Shown: positions 34,473 through 47,047 of the stretch, in pieces | How the letters are laid out: every line of letters starts with the position of its first letter | Position numbering within the stretch: the first letter of the stretch is position 1 | NCBI GenBank assembly: GCA_963170055.1 | Contig: CAUJGJ010000087.1 | Coordinates: 565,001 to 629,000 of the forward strand | Origin: Halisarca cf. caerulea | Lineage: Eukaryota > Porifera > Demospongiae > Chondrillida > Halisarcidae | DNA: 64,000 nucleotides | Direction of reading: 5' to 3' | Program-made: the position numbers and the translations under genes | The notes under the pieces: model-generated | What the model was told of the DNA's origin: nothing | Databases searched by the model: none | What the model saw: the letters and a program-made list of their open reading frames with translations, nothing else

Positions 34473-35295
34473 ATGGGTCTGTGTACAAAGCGAAAATGCT
34501 ACAAGTGTATCAGATCATGTTGTTTCTTGGTGTGTGGGTCCTTCTTGATACTGATGGTGTTAGTGGCAAGTGATTTGAGAAGAAGAAGCATAAGAATCCA
34601 TCGTAAAGGAACAAATTGTAGTGATGCTGAAAGTTTGGCTTACCTAAGAGAAGTTGTACGTGCAGTTTGGTACAAGTGATGATATTCACCATTATAATTG
34701 TATATACATAAATTGCATTATCCTCATATATATCACTAGCTGTCACTTTTTATTTTGGCTTTTTTAATATTAAAATTGGCTTCCCAATTGATGTGTATTT
34801 AGTCATTTTCCTCAATGGGGTTTGTAGTATCGAAGATGAGATGGTGTGTTTTCTGTAATATATACAATGTAATGTGGAGTATCGAAGGTGATATGCAGTA
34901 CGTGGAACACCTCTAAATCAGACCCCTAAATTTCAGGCACCTCTCTAACATGGACACATGCCACCTAAACCCAATAGTTGACTACACTTTTCCAAAGTCA
35001 ATCTTCAACCGCCGAAATGCTTGTGGACACCTTCAAAATCAGGACAGGTCTTTGTGGTCTCAAGGTGTTCGAAACAGAGGGGTTCTGTTCTATACAGTCA
35101 TACCTCACTTATCCGCACACATCCGTTCTGAATGAAATTGCGGATAAAGTGAGGGAATTGGATAAATGAGGGAGTAGTGGTACAGTGTACAGTAGGACTA
35201 TTGCAGAGTTGTTCCAGTAAAAACTATTGCGGAAGGTGAGGAAAACTGAATATCTGAGGAGCGGATAAGTGCATGAGGTCTCACTGTATATATTT

Positions 35296-35357
<62 letters not shown>

Positions 35358-38300
35358 ATATATTACTGTATAATCATAGACACTAAATACTATACGTAGT
35401 GTCTATGGTATAATATCCTGTCTATATATAGCCCTATGTATGTCTATCCCTATGTCGATTCAGCCCTGTGCAACAAACAAGATCATATACCTTGTTCCAA
35501 TGTTTTATGACCCATTTTAAACAATTTTTATACTTTTGTACTATATATTGTTCTTATATTATTATAATTATGTCTTCTGTTTTCATGCATGGTATCCCAA
35601 CTGGGTAATGTATACTTTGGCTACATATTCCCATGGGAATGGATGTCATCCATGTCAACAGACTAGCAAATTAAGCAATAATACCTCACAATTAAGAGAA
35701 ATCAGTTATGAAAAAAGTATGGTACATGCACCCATGCAATGACTTGGACATAAGCAGTACAGTCAGTCAGGCCTTTGACAACCAGCACCCTTGATATATC
35801 CAGCCAATTATGATTTATGTAAAATAGATTGATGTGCACAGTACATGCATATATAAACCGGCCTTTGGTTTCCAGTTCCAGCATCATCAGCTTATGCACA
35901 TTGGTATGTGTGAGTGCAATTTTTTGACTAATTAATCCAGCACCTCTAGAATCAAGGCACTAGAACCATAGCTCGAGTTAGTTTGACTTAACTTTAGAAT
36001 GCATGTGTGGTAATTCATACCACTCTGTATAACCATCATGCATGTATTGTATGTTATTATTATGTGTTCCAATTATATTATATAATACTGTATACTGCTT
36101 TAATAATTTGCCTATCTCAGTGTTGAATTTTAATGAATCTTTGTTCATCCAGCACCCTCTACAGCCATCCAGCATATGTTAATGGAACCAATGCAGCCGG
36201 ATTAAAGTCATTGCTGTAATAAATACCAGGGGCATAGCTAGCACAGGGCTCAGCGGGCTTGAGCCCCCTTTGAAGTTTCTTCCCCAAAAAAATCTTGAGA
36301 ACTCCCTTTCTTCTCAACTCCACAAACTGCTGGCCTGGATTGGGCCCACTGTCTGTTAGTTCATGAATAATATTATATATTTCTAGATTTGTTATACAAC
36401 TAATTCAAAACTAAAAACGATCTGAAATACAAAGAGTAACTTGTTAGTTCTGAAGAAACTGCTACGAAAGTACGCAGACATGTTTGAGCGCTTGAAGGTC
36501 AGGTGGGCATGGTTATACTGCAGACTAACTTTCAATTTTACATTGAACCCCCCCCCTTCTTAAAATCCTCGCTATACGCCCCTGAATACAGATCGGGGGA
36601 AGGAATACTCAACCTCGGCTTTGCCTCCCTCTGTATCTATTACAGCTAATGTCCTCGTCCTTGGGTGATAACTGCATACCCATATGCACTTCCTGCCCAT
36701 GATTTATTTAATATGACAACAGGTACTTCGTACCATTCCATGCAAATAATAGTGCGATCTGTTAACTGGTCAGTAAATAAATAAATAAATAAATAAATAA
36801 TATATATATATTTCTATCCCAGTTTGTGAAAGATCCAAGGAAAAACTGGGCATATATGGTAGTTATCCCCAGGGTGATAACTACCAGGTATTAATCAATA
36901 GTCAATTTGGTGTTAATGAAATCAATTATTGTCAATCAAGTCTACTAATTGAAAATCATTTTGCATGGGATAGAAGTTTGTTGTATCCCAGTTCCCTTGC
37001 ATGATATCCAGGTCATCGCCCGTGGCCTCGGCTTCGCTTCGCCTCGGTCTTGGGTGACATGCCATTGGTAAATACTATGCATGCTTATTATGTAAAAATG
37101 ACATTTACTATTGATGTTCAGAAATGATGTAATGGAACATCCTTGCAAGAGATAGTGATGACGTTATATGATTTGATCATTTGCATGTATGTCATTTCCT
37201 GTAGTGCTCCAATTATTCAAAAGGGTTGGTCCCAGGTTCATTCTGCAAAAGCATGTGTTCTGAAATGGTTCAATACAGCAAGTGTTTGGGACATGGAGTG
37301 TCACCACATGTTCTTCTGGTGAAGTACAAAGGCAAGGACGTAGTACTGAAAGTCAAAAGAGCGTATAGAAATCATATTATTGAGTTTAAAATGCGTGAGG
37401 TAGAATACCTTCAGGATAAACATGGCTCTCTCCTTAACTTTGAGCACTTTGCTACCATGATCAATAGCACCATCAAAGAGGTTATGTTTGGATGGGGAAG
37501 AACATATGCAAGCAAGGATGTCATTGATGAATTCTTACTGGAATGTGATGCCAACTCTGATGCTCTGATATCTTATCACGAAGCTGCTTCCTGCATGAGG
37601 ATATTGGTTTCAAAAGAATATGTTTTCTATGTACTACTGAGGGGCTTTCCAGGGATGCCTGAAGTATATGGAACTTGTGGGAGCATTTTTGCTGTACAAA
37701 GCACTTTGGCAGATGACTTACAGGACCATGTTGCCTTGGATCCTAGAACATGGAAGAAAAGGGCTATGATTGCCATCTCAATGATTGACATGGTGGAAGC
37801 ATTTGAGCACACACCTTATGGCACTGTCTACCTCTGTGATGTGTGGGAGGGCAATTTTGGAGTTGACAGTTCCCTCAAAGTCTACGCTATTGACATGGAT
37901 TTGTCCTTCTTTGAGGGACAACTTCTTTCATTGTTAGAAAGGAAAACAAAGTGCACTTCTAATGATACCTGTCACAGTGACCATTTCTCTTGTTGGTCCA
38001 AGTGCAATCTTTCAACAAACTTGTGTGAACCAAAACTCTACTCAAGTAACCTCCAAGTAAGTACATACGTGGTGTTGTTTGCTGATTTGTCCACACATAC
38101 AGCACTATAAACCTGTCACATGAACATTGTTACAATGTTGTTGGAATGTAAAATCATCGCAGTGGCATTGGTTCTGTATGTATAACCAAAGTTCAATAGT
38201 CTGTATCCTGAGGATTACTATCGCGTCTCATCTTCTTCTGAGTTTGCAGGTTATATGCAATAAAATTTTCCTACCAGATGTCAGTAAAGATGGAAGATTC

Positions 38301-38468
38301 CTGATCAACCCTCCAGAGAGAATAGCAGACCGTTTGGATGAGCTGTTGGAGACATGTGGGCATCCTCAGCACCTCATTCGCTACTTCAATGATACACTAG
38401 TGCGTTCTCCACCCAACATCTTGAACAGCCTGAGAAGCTTACTACGGGAATCCATTAAAAACATATGA
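34473..38468 (+). CDS. divergent protein kinase domain 1 (FAM69/DIPK1) protein
   Basis: Three exons: 34473-34655 (donor GTACGT), 37205-38056 and 38250-38468; 417 aa, close to vertebrate FAM69A/B/C (about 430). These are type II membrane proteins of the ER/Golgi with a kinase-like lumenal domain. The N-terminus is short and cytosolic with a Cys cluster (CTKRKCYKCIRSCC), a membrane helix at about 17-34, and then the lumenal part beginning with paired cysteines (GSFCKSMCSE). VVLK110 is the ATP-lysine. An EF-hand loop D176-A-N-S-D-A-L-I-S-Y-H-E187 is inserted in the N-lobe, the hallmark of the family. C-D273-VWEG-N278 resembles the catalytic loop, and ID291MD the metal-binding site. Whether it phosphorylates anything is unknown even for the mammalian proteins. 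Intron 1 hosts a pogo-like and a hAT-like element. Confidence 0.87.
35095..35287. mobile_element. pogo-like TIR element, 193 bp
   Basis: CAGTCATACCTCACTTATCC at the left and GGATAAGTGCATGAGGTCTC(ACTG) at the right form inverted ends with TA on both flanks (35093-35094, 35288-35289). A degenerate sister lies at 5608. Located in DIPK1 intron 1. Confidence 0.85.
35288..35347. repeat. (TA)n microsatellite at the element edge
   Basis: About 25 TA units grow from the TA target site of the element ending at 35287. Confidence 0.9.
36227..36584. mobile_element. hAT-like non-autonomous element, 358 bp
   Basis: CAGGGGCATAGCTAGCA and the inverted end GCTATACGCCCCTG, with AATAC next to both ends. A C-homopolymer lies near the right end. 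No ORF. Located in DIPK1 intron 1. Confidence 0.75.
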
Positions 38469-39828
38469 CTGTGTTGTACTCAAATGAAAATCTATGTACA
38501 TATAGTGCATGTGGCTTATAAGCTTAATTTTATACTTGTGTATTTATTATCTGTGAAGGATATACCTTTTTACTGACAGGAATATTATGGTTTTTACGTA
38601 CCGCAATATTTCTCCAGAATTATGACATGCATCGATCTGCACTTGCAATATGCATACATGCATGCGTAATTATTAATTTGTAATGCAGCTGCAAAGTCGA
38701 AGAACATTGGTGTGGGGTTGAGTAGATTAATGTTAAAATCAAACGAATTTCACTTATCAGGGCTGGAGTAAGCTCTGTCTGACCAGTACGGCCATCAACA
38801 TACTATAGCTGAGAATTAAGATGACTCTAGTAGTATCGCTCACCCTTCAGTATACGTATTATGTGTACATGCAACATCCAGGCCCAGATATCACTGCACA
38901 TTGCTTTGCCCTACCTTGCTCCATTGCATGCATGAAAGTAGTACGTACCTCTGATAGTGAAAGTGAGATACCAGGTCCTATATATTTAATTTGCCTTAAT
39001 TCCCTTAGTTTGGGGTACGCACATCCAATTAAATTTTACTGTATTTATATTATTAGTGTATATCACGTACATATGCATGTGCAGATCCACAGGTGCATGT
39101 GAGAAGCTGTGCAATGTCATCATGGTGACTCAGGACAACAGCTGCTAGGATTTATAGAACCGTTTCAGTTTGTTGCTAGTACTGAATGAAATAGTCTATA
39201 AAGCTACTGATACAATAAATAAACGGAAGTTTTTGAATTGATCAAGCTAGGCTTTAAACTTTTACTGTCCTCAATAGTCCTCAATAACTATATTTTTATA
39301 AGGCTTTTTTACTTTTAAGGTAAGTTTGTGGCAAAAAGTGGTATATGGTCATGGCTATAGTAATAATATTCAGCTAGCTATATATTTGAACACATTAACA
39401 TGTGTTCATGTGAGCACACAATAACATATAACACAGACATGCATATATGCATGACAAAACCTAATGTCACTAATTATCCAAATACAGAGCTAGACAGCAT
39501 GAGTGTGACAACTGCCAAGCCTGTACACTGTACGTACATTATTACCAAGTATACGGAAAACATCATACGCATGCACCAAAGAGCAATGTTGACAACCACA
39601 TCAGTGAGTACGTGACCACAGATCGATTCACAATAAGACAAGAATCAATATAAAAACCACGAGCAGTTGCATACAAAATTCTTTAATAAAAGATTGGCAG
39701 AATAATCAAAAAAAAGTATAATCAAAATTATCTCAGACAATGGAAAAAGCAATGGTATCACTAAAATATGCAAAATCTACACACACACAATAGGTCAATT
39801 ATTTGTAGTATATAATACTGCTTGGTTG
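38469..39828. other. convergent gap between DIPK1-like gene and lipase
   Basis: 1.36 kb between two converging 3' ends. No conserved ORF is seen; ORFs at 38821 and 39400 lack recognisable domains. Confidence 0.5.
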
Positions 39829-42800
39829 CTAGTACTGTTTCTTCACTGGTATGTTCAACTCCTTCTTCATAATAGCAGTGACAATTTCAATAGCTTTGCT
39901 GACATTGGGATGACCGGCAAAGGACAGGAAGCCATGGCACAAACCTGGCATTATGTCCAAGGAGACTGGGTGGCCGTAGGATTGGAGCTTTCTGGCCATT
40001 GCTACTGAATCATCCAACAATGGGTCAAGCTCACACGCCTACAACATAAAATACCAAAAACACATGTACTCTCTGATCTAACCAGAAGACAGTGCAAACA
40101 ATACAAATGAGAAAGAGTGGTAAGTGGTTAGCTGGATTTCTCAACGGCTTAGAATATGCCATGCCTACATGCAGTATAACATGTCTATCTCTTTGATGAA
40201 CACTTCTATCACTGTGATGAACACTTCTATCACTGTGATGAACACTTCTATCTCTGTGATGAACACTTCTATCTCTGTGATGAACACTTCTATCACTGTG
40301 ATGAACACTTCTATTTCTGTGATGAACACTTCTATCTCTGTGATGAATACTTCTATCTCTGTGATGAACACTTCGGGAACTGAAAAAATTGTTAGCATAA
40401 TAGAGGTTCCACTATTTTGATGATATTTCACAAGTAAAATAATGTATCTGACCCATAGAAACAGTTTGCTATAGAGAGCTCAGAGGTCACCGCTATTCAG
40501 GGAGTTTGCTAAAGGCATTCCACTGTAAGGGTGCTGTGTTCGTTAATTATACACAAAACTAAAAAAATAACAGTATGTGCTTTACACTTTACCTTCCGAC
40601 AAAACTCAAACCCAAACTGTCTTGCAAAGATCTTGAACAGTACAGTAATTTCTAATAGCAGTTTAACAGTACTTATCCTATCATTAAATTCATACGCATA
40701 CTTGAACAAACCAACTCATAGATAGATCTCATGTATCAATTTCAAGTGTATTGCGTAATAGGCTTTACAGCAACTTTAAATTTCACATAACATACGTATG
40801 TACATACATACGTACGTATGGTGTACAACAATCATGTGTACTCACCACTAAGTGAATAGGTGGGAGACCTTTCCACATCTCAGGAGGAGCCATGTACGGA
40901 GAGACGAAGGGCTCACTGCAAGTGGGACTGTCTTGGTAGCTCTGCAGCACATCTGCAGCCAGTGCCTCAATCTCGGGAGGATACATGGCCGGTTTCAACA
41001 CTCCGTCCTTAGGATCAGTGGTCATCAACACTGGAGCAGCTAAGGGAGTGAATACGAACAACAGTAGAATAATGACAGAACATTTACGGATGCTGGTAGC
41101 ATTGTATGTGTCAGCAAGCATGTACATATCTACTTAATGACACACACAATACATGTACGACAAGGCCATCAGAGCTGCTGCTACAAGTAAATTACCTGGC
41201 TTCTTGCTAGTATCACAGCTATCTTCAACAAAACTAACAGGTTCCAACTCTTCCTCCTCTTCTACAATAGAAATTTCTTCTTCAATTTCAACAAGTTCAT
41301 CTGCTTCCAGGAGCCCAGGTGTTGATGGAGAGCTGTCAACAGGTTTCTCTGGTATTAATGCTATGGGTAAAGACTGGATTGTGTTGGCCCTCGGAGGGGG
41401 TGGCCGAGATGGGAGGGATGGCTTCGATGACAAAGATTGTGTGCGTGTCAGGGTTGGAGAAGCTGATGGTGGCGGAGGACGACTGGGAAGCTCCTTTGGT
41501 TGGCTGGATCCATCCTTTGGACACGACTTATTCACACTGGATCGGGTCTTCATGGCTTTACGTAGACTGATACGAGATGACACTGACTCTGTCCTCTTGA
41601 GTGAACTGTCGTCCTTTTTGAACTCTTTTCCATTTTCATCACAAGATGGCTCTTTCCCCTTGTACTTTTGTATCATAGCCCTTAGCTCCATTCTCTTCAT
41701 GTAAGTTGCCTTACCAGGAGTAGAGCCAGTGTAGGCTTGCAAACAGCTCAACAAAATGCCAACAGGCAAAAGGGGATCCATAATACTCAGGCTACGAGAA
41801 GGAGATATGACCGTCTTACACAGAAGGGCTGGGTAGATGGACACGACAGCATCAGGAACCCTCAGCCCCAGCTCGCGAGCCTAGACAAAATGATGGGAAG
41901 CATAATATACATACGTACCTGTATGTAGATAAATACAGTACACTGTACCATATGTGTGTATGCATGTGTGCACATGCATGAGCACACATATGTACACAAG
42001 TAGGTACATATCTGCACTGTACAGATTTGTAATCTTGTACATACACAAAGTGTACATCATGTAATGCAGTTGGTACTGCACGTATGTACATGACAGGATT
42101 TACTTGGGAATGAAATCAAAAATTCAGGACATCACCAGCACACTGATAAAGGGTGTCTGACTGCCTACGTATTACACAATACACGGAATACACCACATAT
42201 ACATACGTACGTACGTACTTTCAATGCAACTGCTACCACAAGATTTCCACCAGCTGAATCTCCCAAGAGCACGATCCTCTCACCGGTGGAACCAAGCTGC
42301 TCCAGGTTCTTTAGTATCCAGGCATACACATAGGTGCACTCATCGAAGGCCCTTGGAAATGGTGCTTCGGGAGCATGCGAGTAGTTGATGCTGACTAGTG
42401 GTACGTCCAGCTCTTTAGCCAGTGGTCTCAGGTAGCCCTGAACACAGGTAGGGAAGGAGTGAAAGTGGAGCTTGCAGATGGAGTGTGATGTGCAGTACTT
42501 TGATACAGTTTACATCAGAAATTCACCCATTCTAGTTTGGTGTACGTGTGTACATATACTGCACTCCATATGTACTACATACGTACCTGAATTGTAATAA
42601 GATGGAACATGCATAGGGCAAGGTTCCACTGTACGGATGCAGATATCCCAACACACTACATCAACGTACAGTGAATTTTGTTAATCCGACGAAACAATTT
42701 TTGAAAATTGAGGTGGATTACTTCTTTCAATGAATTCATGCACAAAATTGATGGCAGATAAAGCGGTAGCGGATTAACGAGAATTCACTGTACGACATGT

Positions 42801-45800
42801 GTAAGTACAGTATATGTACAGACATACGTACGTATGTACACACGTACAGTATGTATGTTCACTATTGTGCGGTATATGTACACGTCATCCATAGAAAACT
42901 TGAGTAAAATTAATGATAAACCACAAATTATCAAAGCAACACACAACTATCTCATTGGGGATGGGGGAATGGACAGCATGGCAGAATACGTGCGCCAAAC
43001 GTGTTACAGTATGCAAGATTGAATGGATTAGACCCCACTCTTCGGGGAGGGTTGAGAAACAAACGACATCATGCTAAACCAGAATGACCAGTACTGGTGT
43101 AGCAATGCAAACATGGCATGAACAGAAATTAAATGACATCAACGTTGAATACACACAAGGTAACTACATCAGTAGCATGCAAGATGGCACTCACTGCTTA
43201 CCCACTCACCTCACAGGATTTGACAGATTGGGACACAAATCCTCCTCCGTGCAAGTGGACTACTAGCCCTGGGCTTGGAGGACACACAGTAACCCGGCGA
43301 TTTGCAAAGGTACCTGAAATTTTCTGACAGTAACAGAAAATGTATGTACATACGTACATTGCAAAGTACACATCATGTAATTACTTAAGTTGCAGCCAGT
43401 ATTGAAGGATGTCAGAGTAACATATGTACACTGTGAACAAGCATTCTCCAAAGTTAGGCTTCAAACAGCAATGCCATGCAAAAGAAATACACATGTAGTT
43501 TAGAGGACAGCAGGTTTTGAAGAGGGTATTCCTTAGACTACGCGACAGCCAAATTTAAAATACAGTGGAAAAGAGTATCTATGGTGGAACCCTCTTAACA
43601 CGCAACTCAAAGGACTGAAGAAGAATGTTCATTTTATCAGTCAAAGGCTGCAAGTATGTACGTATGTAAGTTACTACACGAAAACTCGGACACTACAAGA
43701 TCCAACACTCCCACAAAGGGCTCACAACAACACACTTGTGGTGTAAAATCACAGGCAAACCAGTACAGTGAACACTTTGCATAGCCAACACAAAACAATT
43801 TGTATTATGTACATACTAACCTGCCCCTCACGTCTGTGGCAGGAGTACAGCTTGACGGGAATGGGGCAGTATCCAATATCTGAAAACGGAGGATGGAGTG
43901 TAACACTGCCTTCAACACCTTCCACGGTCAAGTCTTTTGCCGGAATAGAGAAGTCTACAGCAGTTTCCATAGTAGGGCACACCCACTTGACAAATTTCTA
44001 TAATTTCAAAAGAAATGACAGATACACACATAGGCCCAATGGAAGGACAGTAATACAGAAACAATACCAGCACAGAAACGCACACAATGAGAACAGCAAA
44101 CATACCCGAAGTGCATCCAATTCAAAAGTGGCCCAAAAAGCCTTGGTAAACTCAATGCTTGAATGTTGGGTTAACTCAGCAACCTTCTCTCCTCTTCCGG
44201 TGGAATTGCGAATGTAACGAGTTCCTTTTACAATGCTTTCGAACATCTGAACAGGACAAGGTACACAATGACTGTGTGATCATTTGTACAAAGGCACTTG
44301 CAATGTACGTATGTGACGTGACAGAACAACGCACCTCCTTCACTGGATCACTCCTGTCACCACCAAACCACTTCTCATATGTAGCCATCGAGATGACAAT
44401 ACCTTGCAGCACATTCTTCAGTAGTGATGAGTACTTCAAATAGAAGAAACATTAAATTTGTTACGGTACACAATTAGCTATGGCAACAGGGATATAACAT
44501 CACTGTTGATATGCGTACTTACATACGTACATACGTACATGCAGGTACGTATGTACATTCACACTGTACTGAGATTTGATAGAGAGGTACATGTATCTCT
44601 TTGTAGTGGGAAATAGAGAGGTACAGTACACGTACATACGTATGTATGTTGACCAAGAATAAAAGATTCCATTTCGATATAGATGAAAATGGTTTTGAAG
44701 AGAGTAGCCGAGGGTATGTTTTAACTTTCAGACTGTACTTTTGGAGAAAAAGTCTCTGGCCATTGGTAATCTTCTACAAAAGCCTGTGCAAAGTGCACTA
44801 GTTTTTGTAAAGCTCTCAGTTTGGACCATAGATAAACAATCTTTCCAAGGTACGTACTTGTTACTATTTATAGCCTGAAGTTGGTTGTGGTCTGTCAGTT
44901 TATATGCTTGATTGATTCTCAAGACATTCTGCAGTTTAAGCAATCTTTCATCAGCACACATGCACCCATGAAAAAAAAAAACATGATTTACTGCCCAAGC
45001 AGCTCCTTTGCTGCATGTATGAGGTCATCAGACGACAGACCTGCATCATACTCATGCTACTCCTATGCCTTTGGGTATGAATAAAAGCTAAGTAAATGCT
45101 CAGCATTTTATATAGGGTTATAGGGTTAATATAAGAGTTTTATAAGTACCCTTGGTACCATTCATGATTGCATTGCAAGTTGAGTATCCTCATGTACGTG
45201 TTCACATTGAAATAAGGCTTCAAGATGATTATTGCTGTCACAAAAACAGCTATTGTTATAGTATTTACACAAAACAGTATTGTCATATCAGAAAGACTAT
45301 CACGATAATGATATTTCATAATAATGCACTGCCTAATCTGATACCTGAGCCAGCATACACCTACTAACTTGGAATCCAAGGCAAGGTCCATAGTAGGGCT
45401 CTCTGTCCACATCCTCCAGCAGCACCATTCTGAAGGCAGCCTGAGACACTTCTCCTTCGATGAACAAGTGACGCTTGTCAGAGATCCTCAAATCAGACTA
45501 ATGGAAACAATCAGGAAAAAAGATGGAATGTCATACGTGTACGTACATACGTACGCACTTAGTTGAAGACACATTCATGTACATGCATACACATGCACAT
45601 AAACTCCACAAAAACAGTAGGCGGACAACCTTTTAAGTAATGGAATACACGTAGCAATGCTAATGTTGCAGAAACAGAAAATGGCTTCAGATAGCTGCGA
45701 CTATTCCATCCAATGAAGTAAAGTACGTACTAAACAAAGTGCTGTCAGAACTCGCTTAGGAGAGGCAGACAACACTGACACTCATTTGCAGTAGTCACTG

Positions 45801-46498
45801 ACAGCAGAAGACTAAGGTGCAGTTTCCAGAAGTACACAAATACACAGGTCATAATGTAGTATCACATTCATATATACGTGTGTAAGTGGACTCTGCTATT
45901 ATAGCCCACAGTACTACAAGTACAAGTGTTCTGACGAGTCATGTGAAGATCAATTAAGTTTTCAATCCTACTATACAACAACGACTACGAATAGGCTCTG
46001 TTCCAAATTACCTCCCTTTACCTTACATGCACAACTAACTTTAATCAGGCACACTGCCATGTCCAAAACAAGAGTCATGCCATTGAAGGCCATAACGTGA
46101 GGGTGTATTGTCTTGTAGTGGCCAAAAACTGAATTAAGCATTCCTTCGCGCTCTTTTGAACAAGCTCTAAGGTGCTTGACTAGACGCTCAGAGCAGCTCT
46201 TAAAGACCTTTAGAATACTTCTGTACCCATTCCCTTTCACCCTTTTCCCATTGGCGTACACAAAATCATAATGAAGGGCTTGAGCGGATATGAATTCTTG
46301 GTTCTTTTTGGCTTTGGGTATAAGTTCGCTGAGTTTAACATAAAGATCGTATATGCTGTTGAAAGCTTCTTTTGTCTTTCTTTGAGACCCGTAGAACTTC
46401 ACAGCGACGTCTGTGTGCAAAGATAAGTCCCTAAAGAGCTTCTGATAACTGTACACCTCCGTTAGCTTCGCCGTAGCGGAATCCTCGGCGGTCGCCAT
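39829..46498 (-). CDS. LIPE: hormone-sensitive lipase
   Basis: Hydrolyses diacylglycerol, cholesteryl and other esters in the cytosol at lipid droplets. Ten exons join exactly: 46498-46040, 45497-45369, 44433-44335, 44246-44106, 43997-43821, 43323-43210, 42437-42219, 41880-41196, 41039-40846 and 40038-39829; 808 aa. Residues 1-330 are the HSL N-terminal domain. The alpha/beta-hydrolase part has the oxyanion motif H360-G-G-G, nucleophile S434 in GDSAGG, acid D744 in [10 protein letters not shown] and H774 in CHGF. Between nucleophile and acid lies a long regulatory module rich in Ser, basic residues and Pro ([18 protein letters not shown]), then an acidic run. In mammals this module holds the PKA sites; RKAMKTRSS and LKRTES here are candidate basophilic kinase sites. 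Intron 9 carries a 21-bp satellite. Confidence 0.94.
40193..40375. repeat. 21-bp satellite in lipase intron, 8-9 copies
   Basis: The unit TGATGAACACTTCTATCTCT(G), with CACTG and TTCTG variants, lies in the last intron of the lipase gene. The period is divisible by three, so ORFs cross it. Confidence 0.93.
42669..42790. mobile_element. pogo-like TIR element, 122 bp
   Basis: CAGTGAATTTTGTTAATCCG and the inverted end CAGTGAATTCTCGTTAATCC, with TA at 42667-42668 and 42791-42792. The shortest member in the window; it lies in a lipase intron. Confidence 0.85.
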
Positions 46499-47047
46499 GT
46501 TCTTGCTTATGACTTATGCTATTTTTGGATCCGATGATGTAATGAAATACATGCTGTATATATAATATTTTTGTGCTGGTAAAGCAACCCTCATATTATG
46601 GAAGAGGGAGTGATTTGAGGGCATATATAGAACTGAGGAAGAGGAATATATTATAAACCCATGGAGGAGGAAGATTTCCCCTGTACATGTGTGTGGCAGG
46701 ACCTTTCATAGGAAAGATGACAGGACAAGACACTGCCCTTTCTGTACAGCCTGGTAAGCTAAACTCTTCATGAGGAGTCTTTAATTACCAAAGCCCAGGA
46801 TCCCGGGTTCAAGGGCTCTGCTATCATTATCAAATGGGCAGCATCAAAAAATTCAAAGGTGTGCTCTCGAATGCCTTGATGTACCAAGCAATGAACAAAC
46901 AGTTCCTAAATCACAAATGAATATCTTCACGCAATACAAAAGACTAAGTCTTACTAGAAACTTGAAACATTCTATACATAAAAAATAAACATGCAGGCAC
47001 AAATCAAACACAAGAACTAATCATATCAAACAACATTCAGCAAGGCA
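46499..47047. other. gap between lipase 5' end and deubiquitinase 3' end
   Basis: About 550 bp that must hold the lipase promoter and the 3' UTR of the USP gene. No TATA box or ORF of note. Confidence 0.5.

Noticed and set aside
41153..41704. 183-codon plus-strand ORF
   Set aside because: Antisense to the lipase regulatory module exon.
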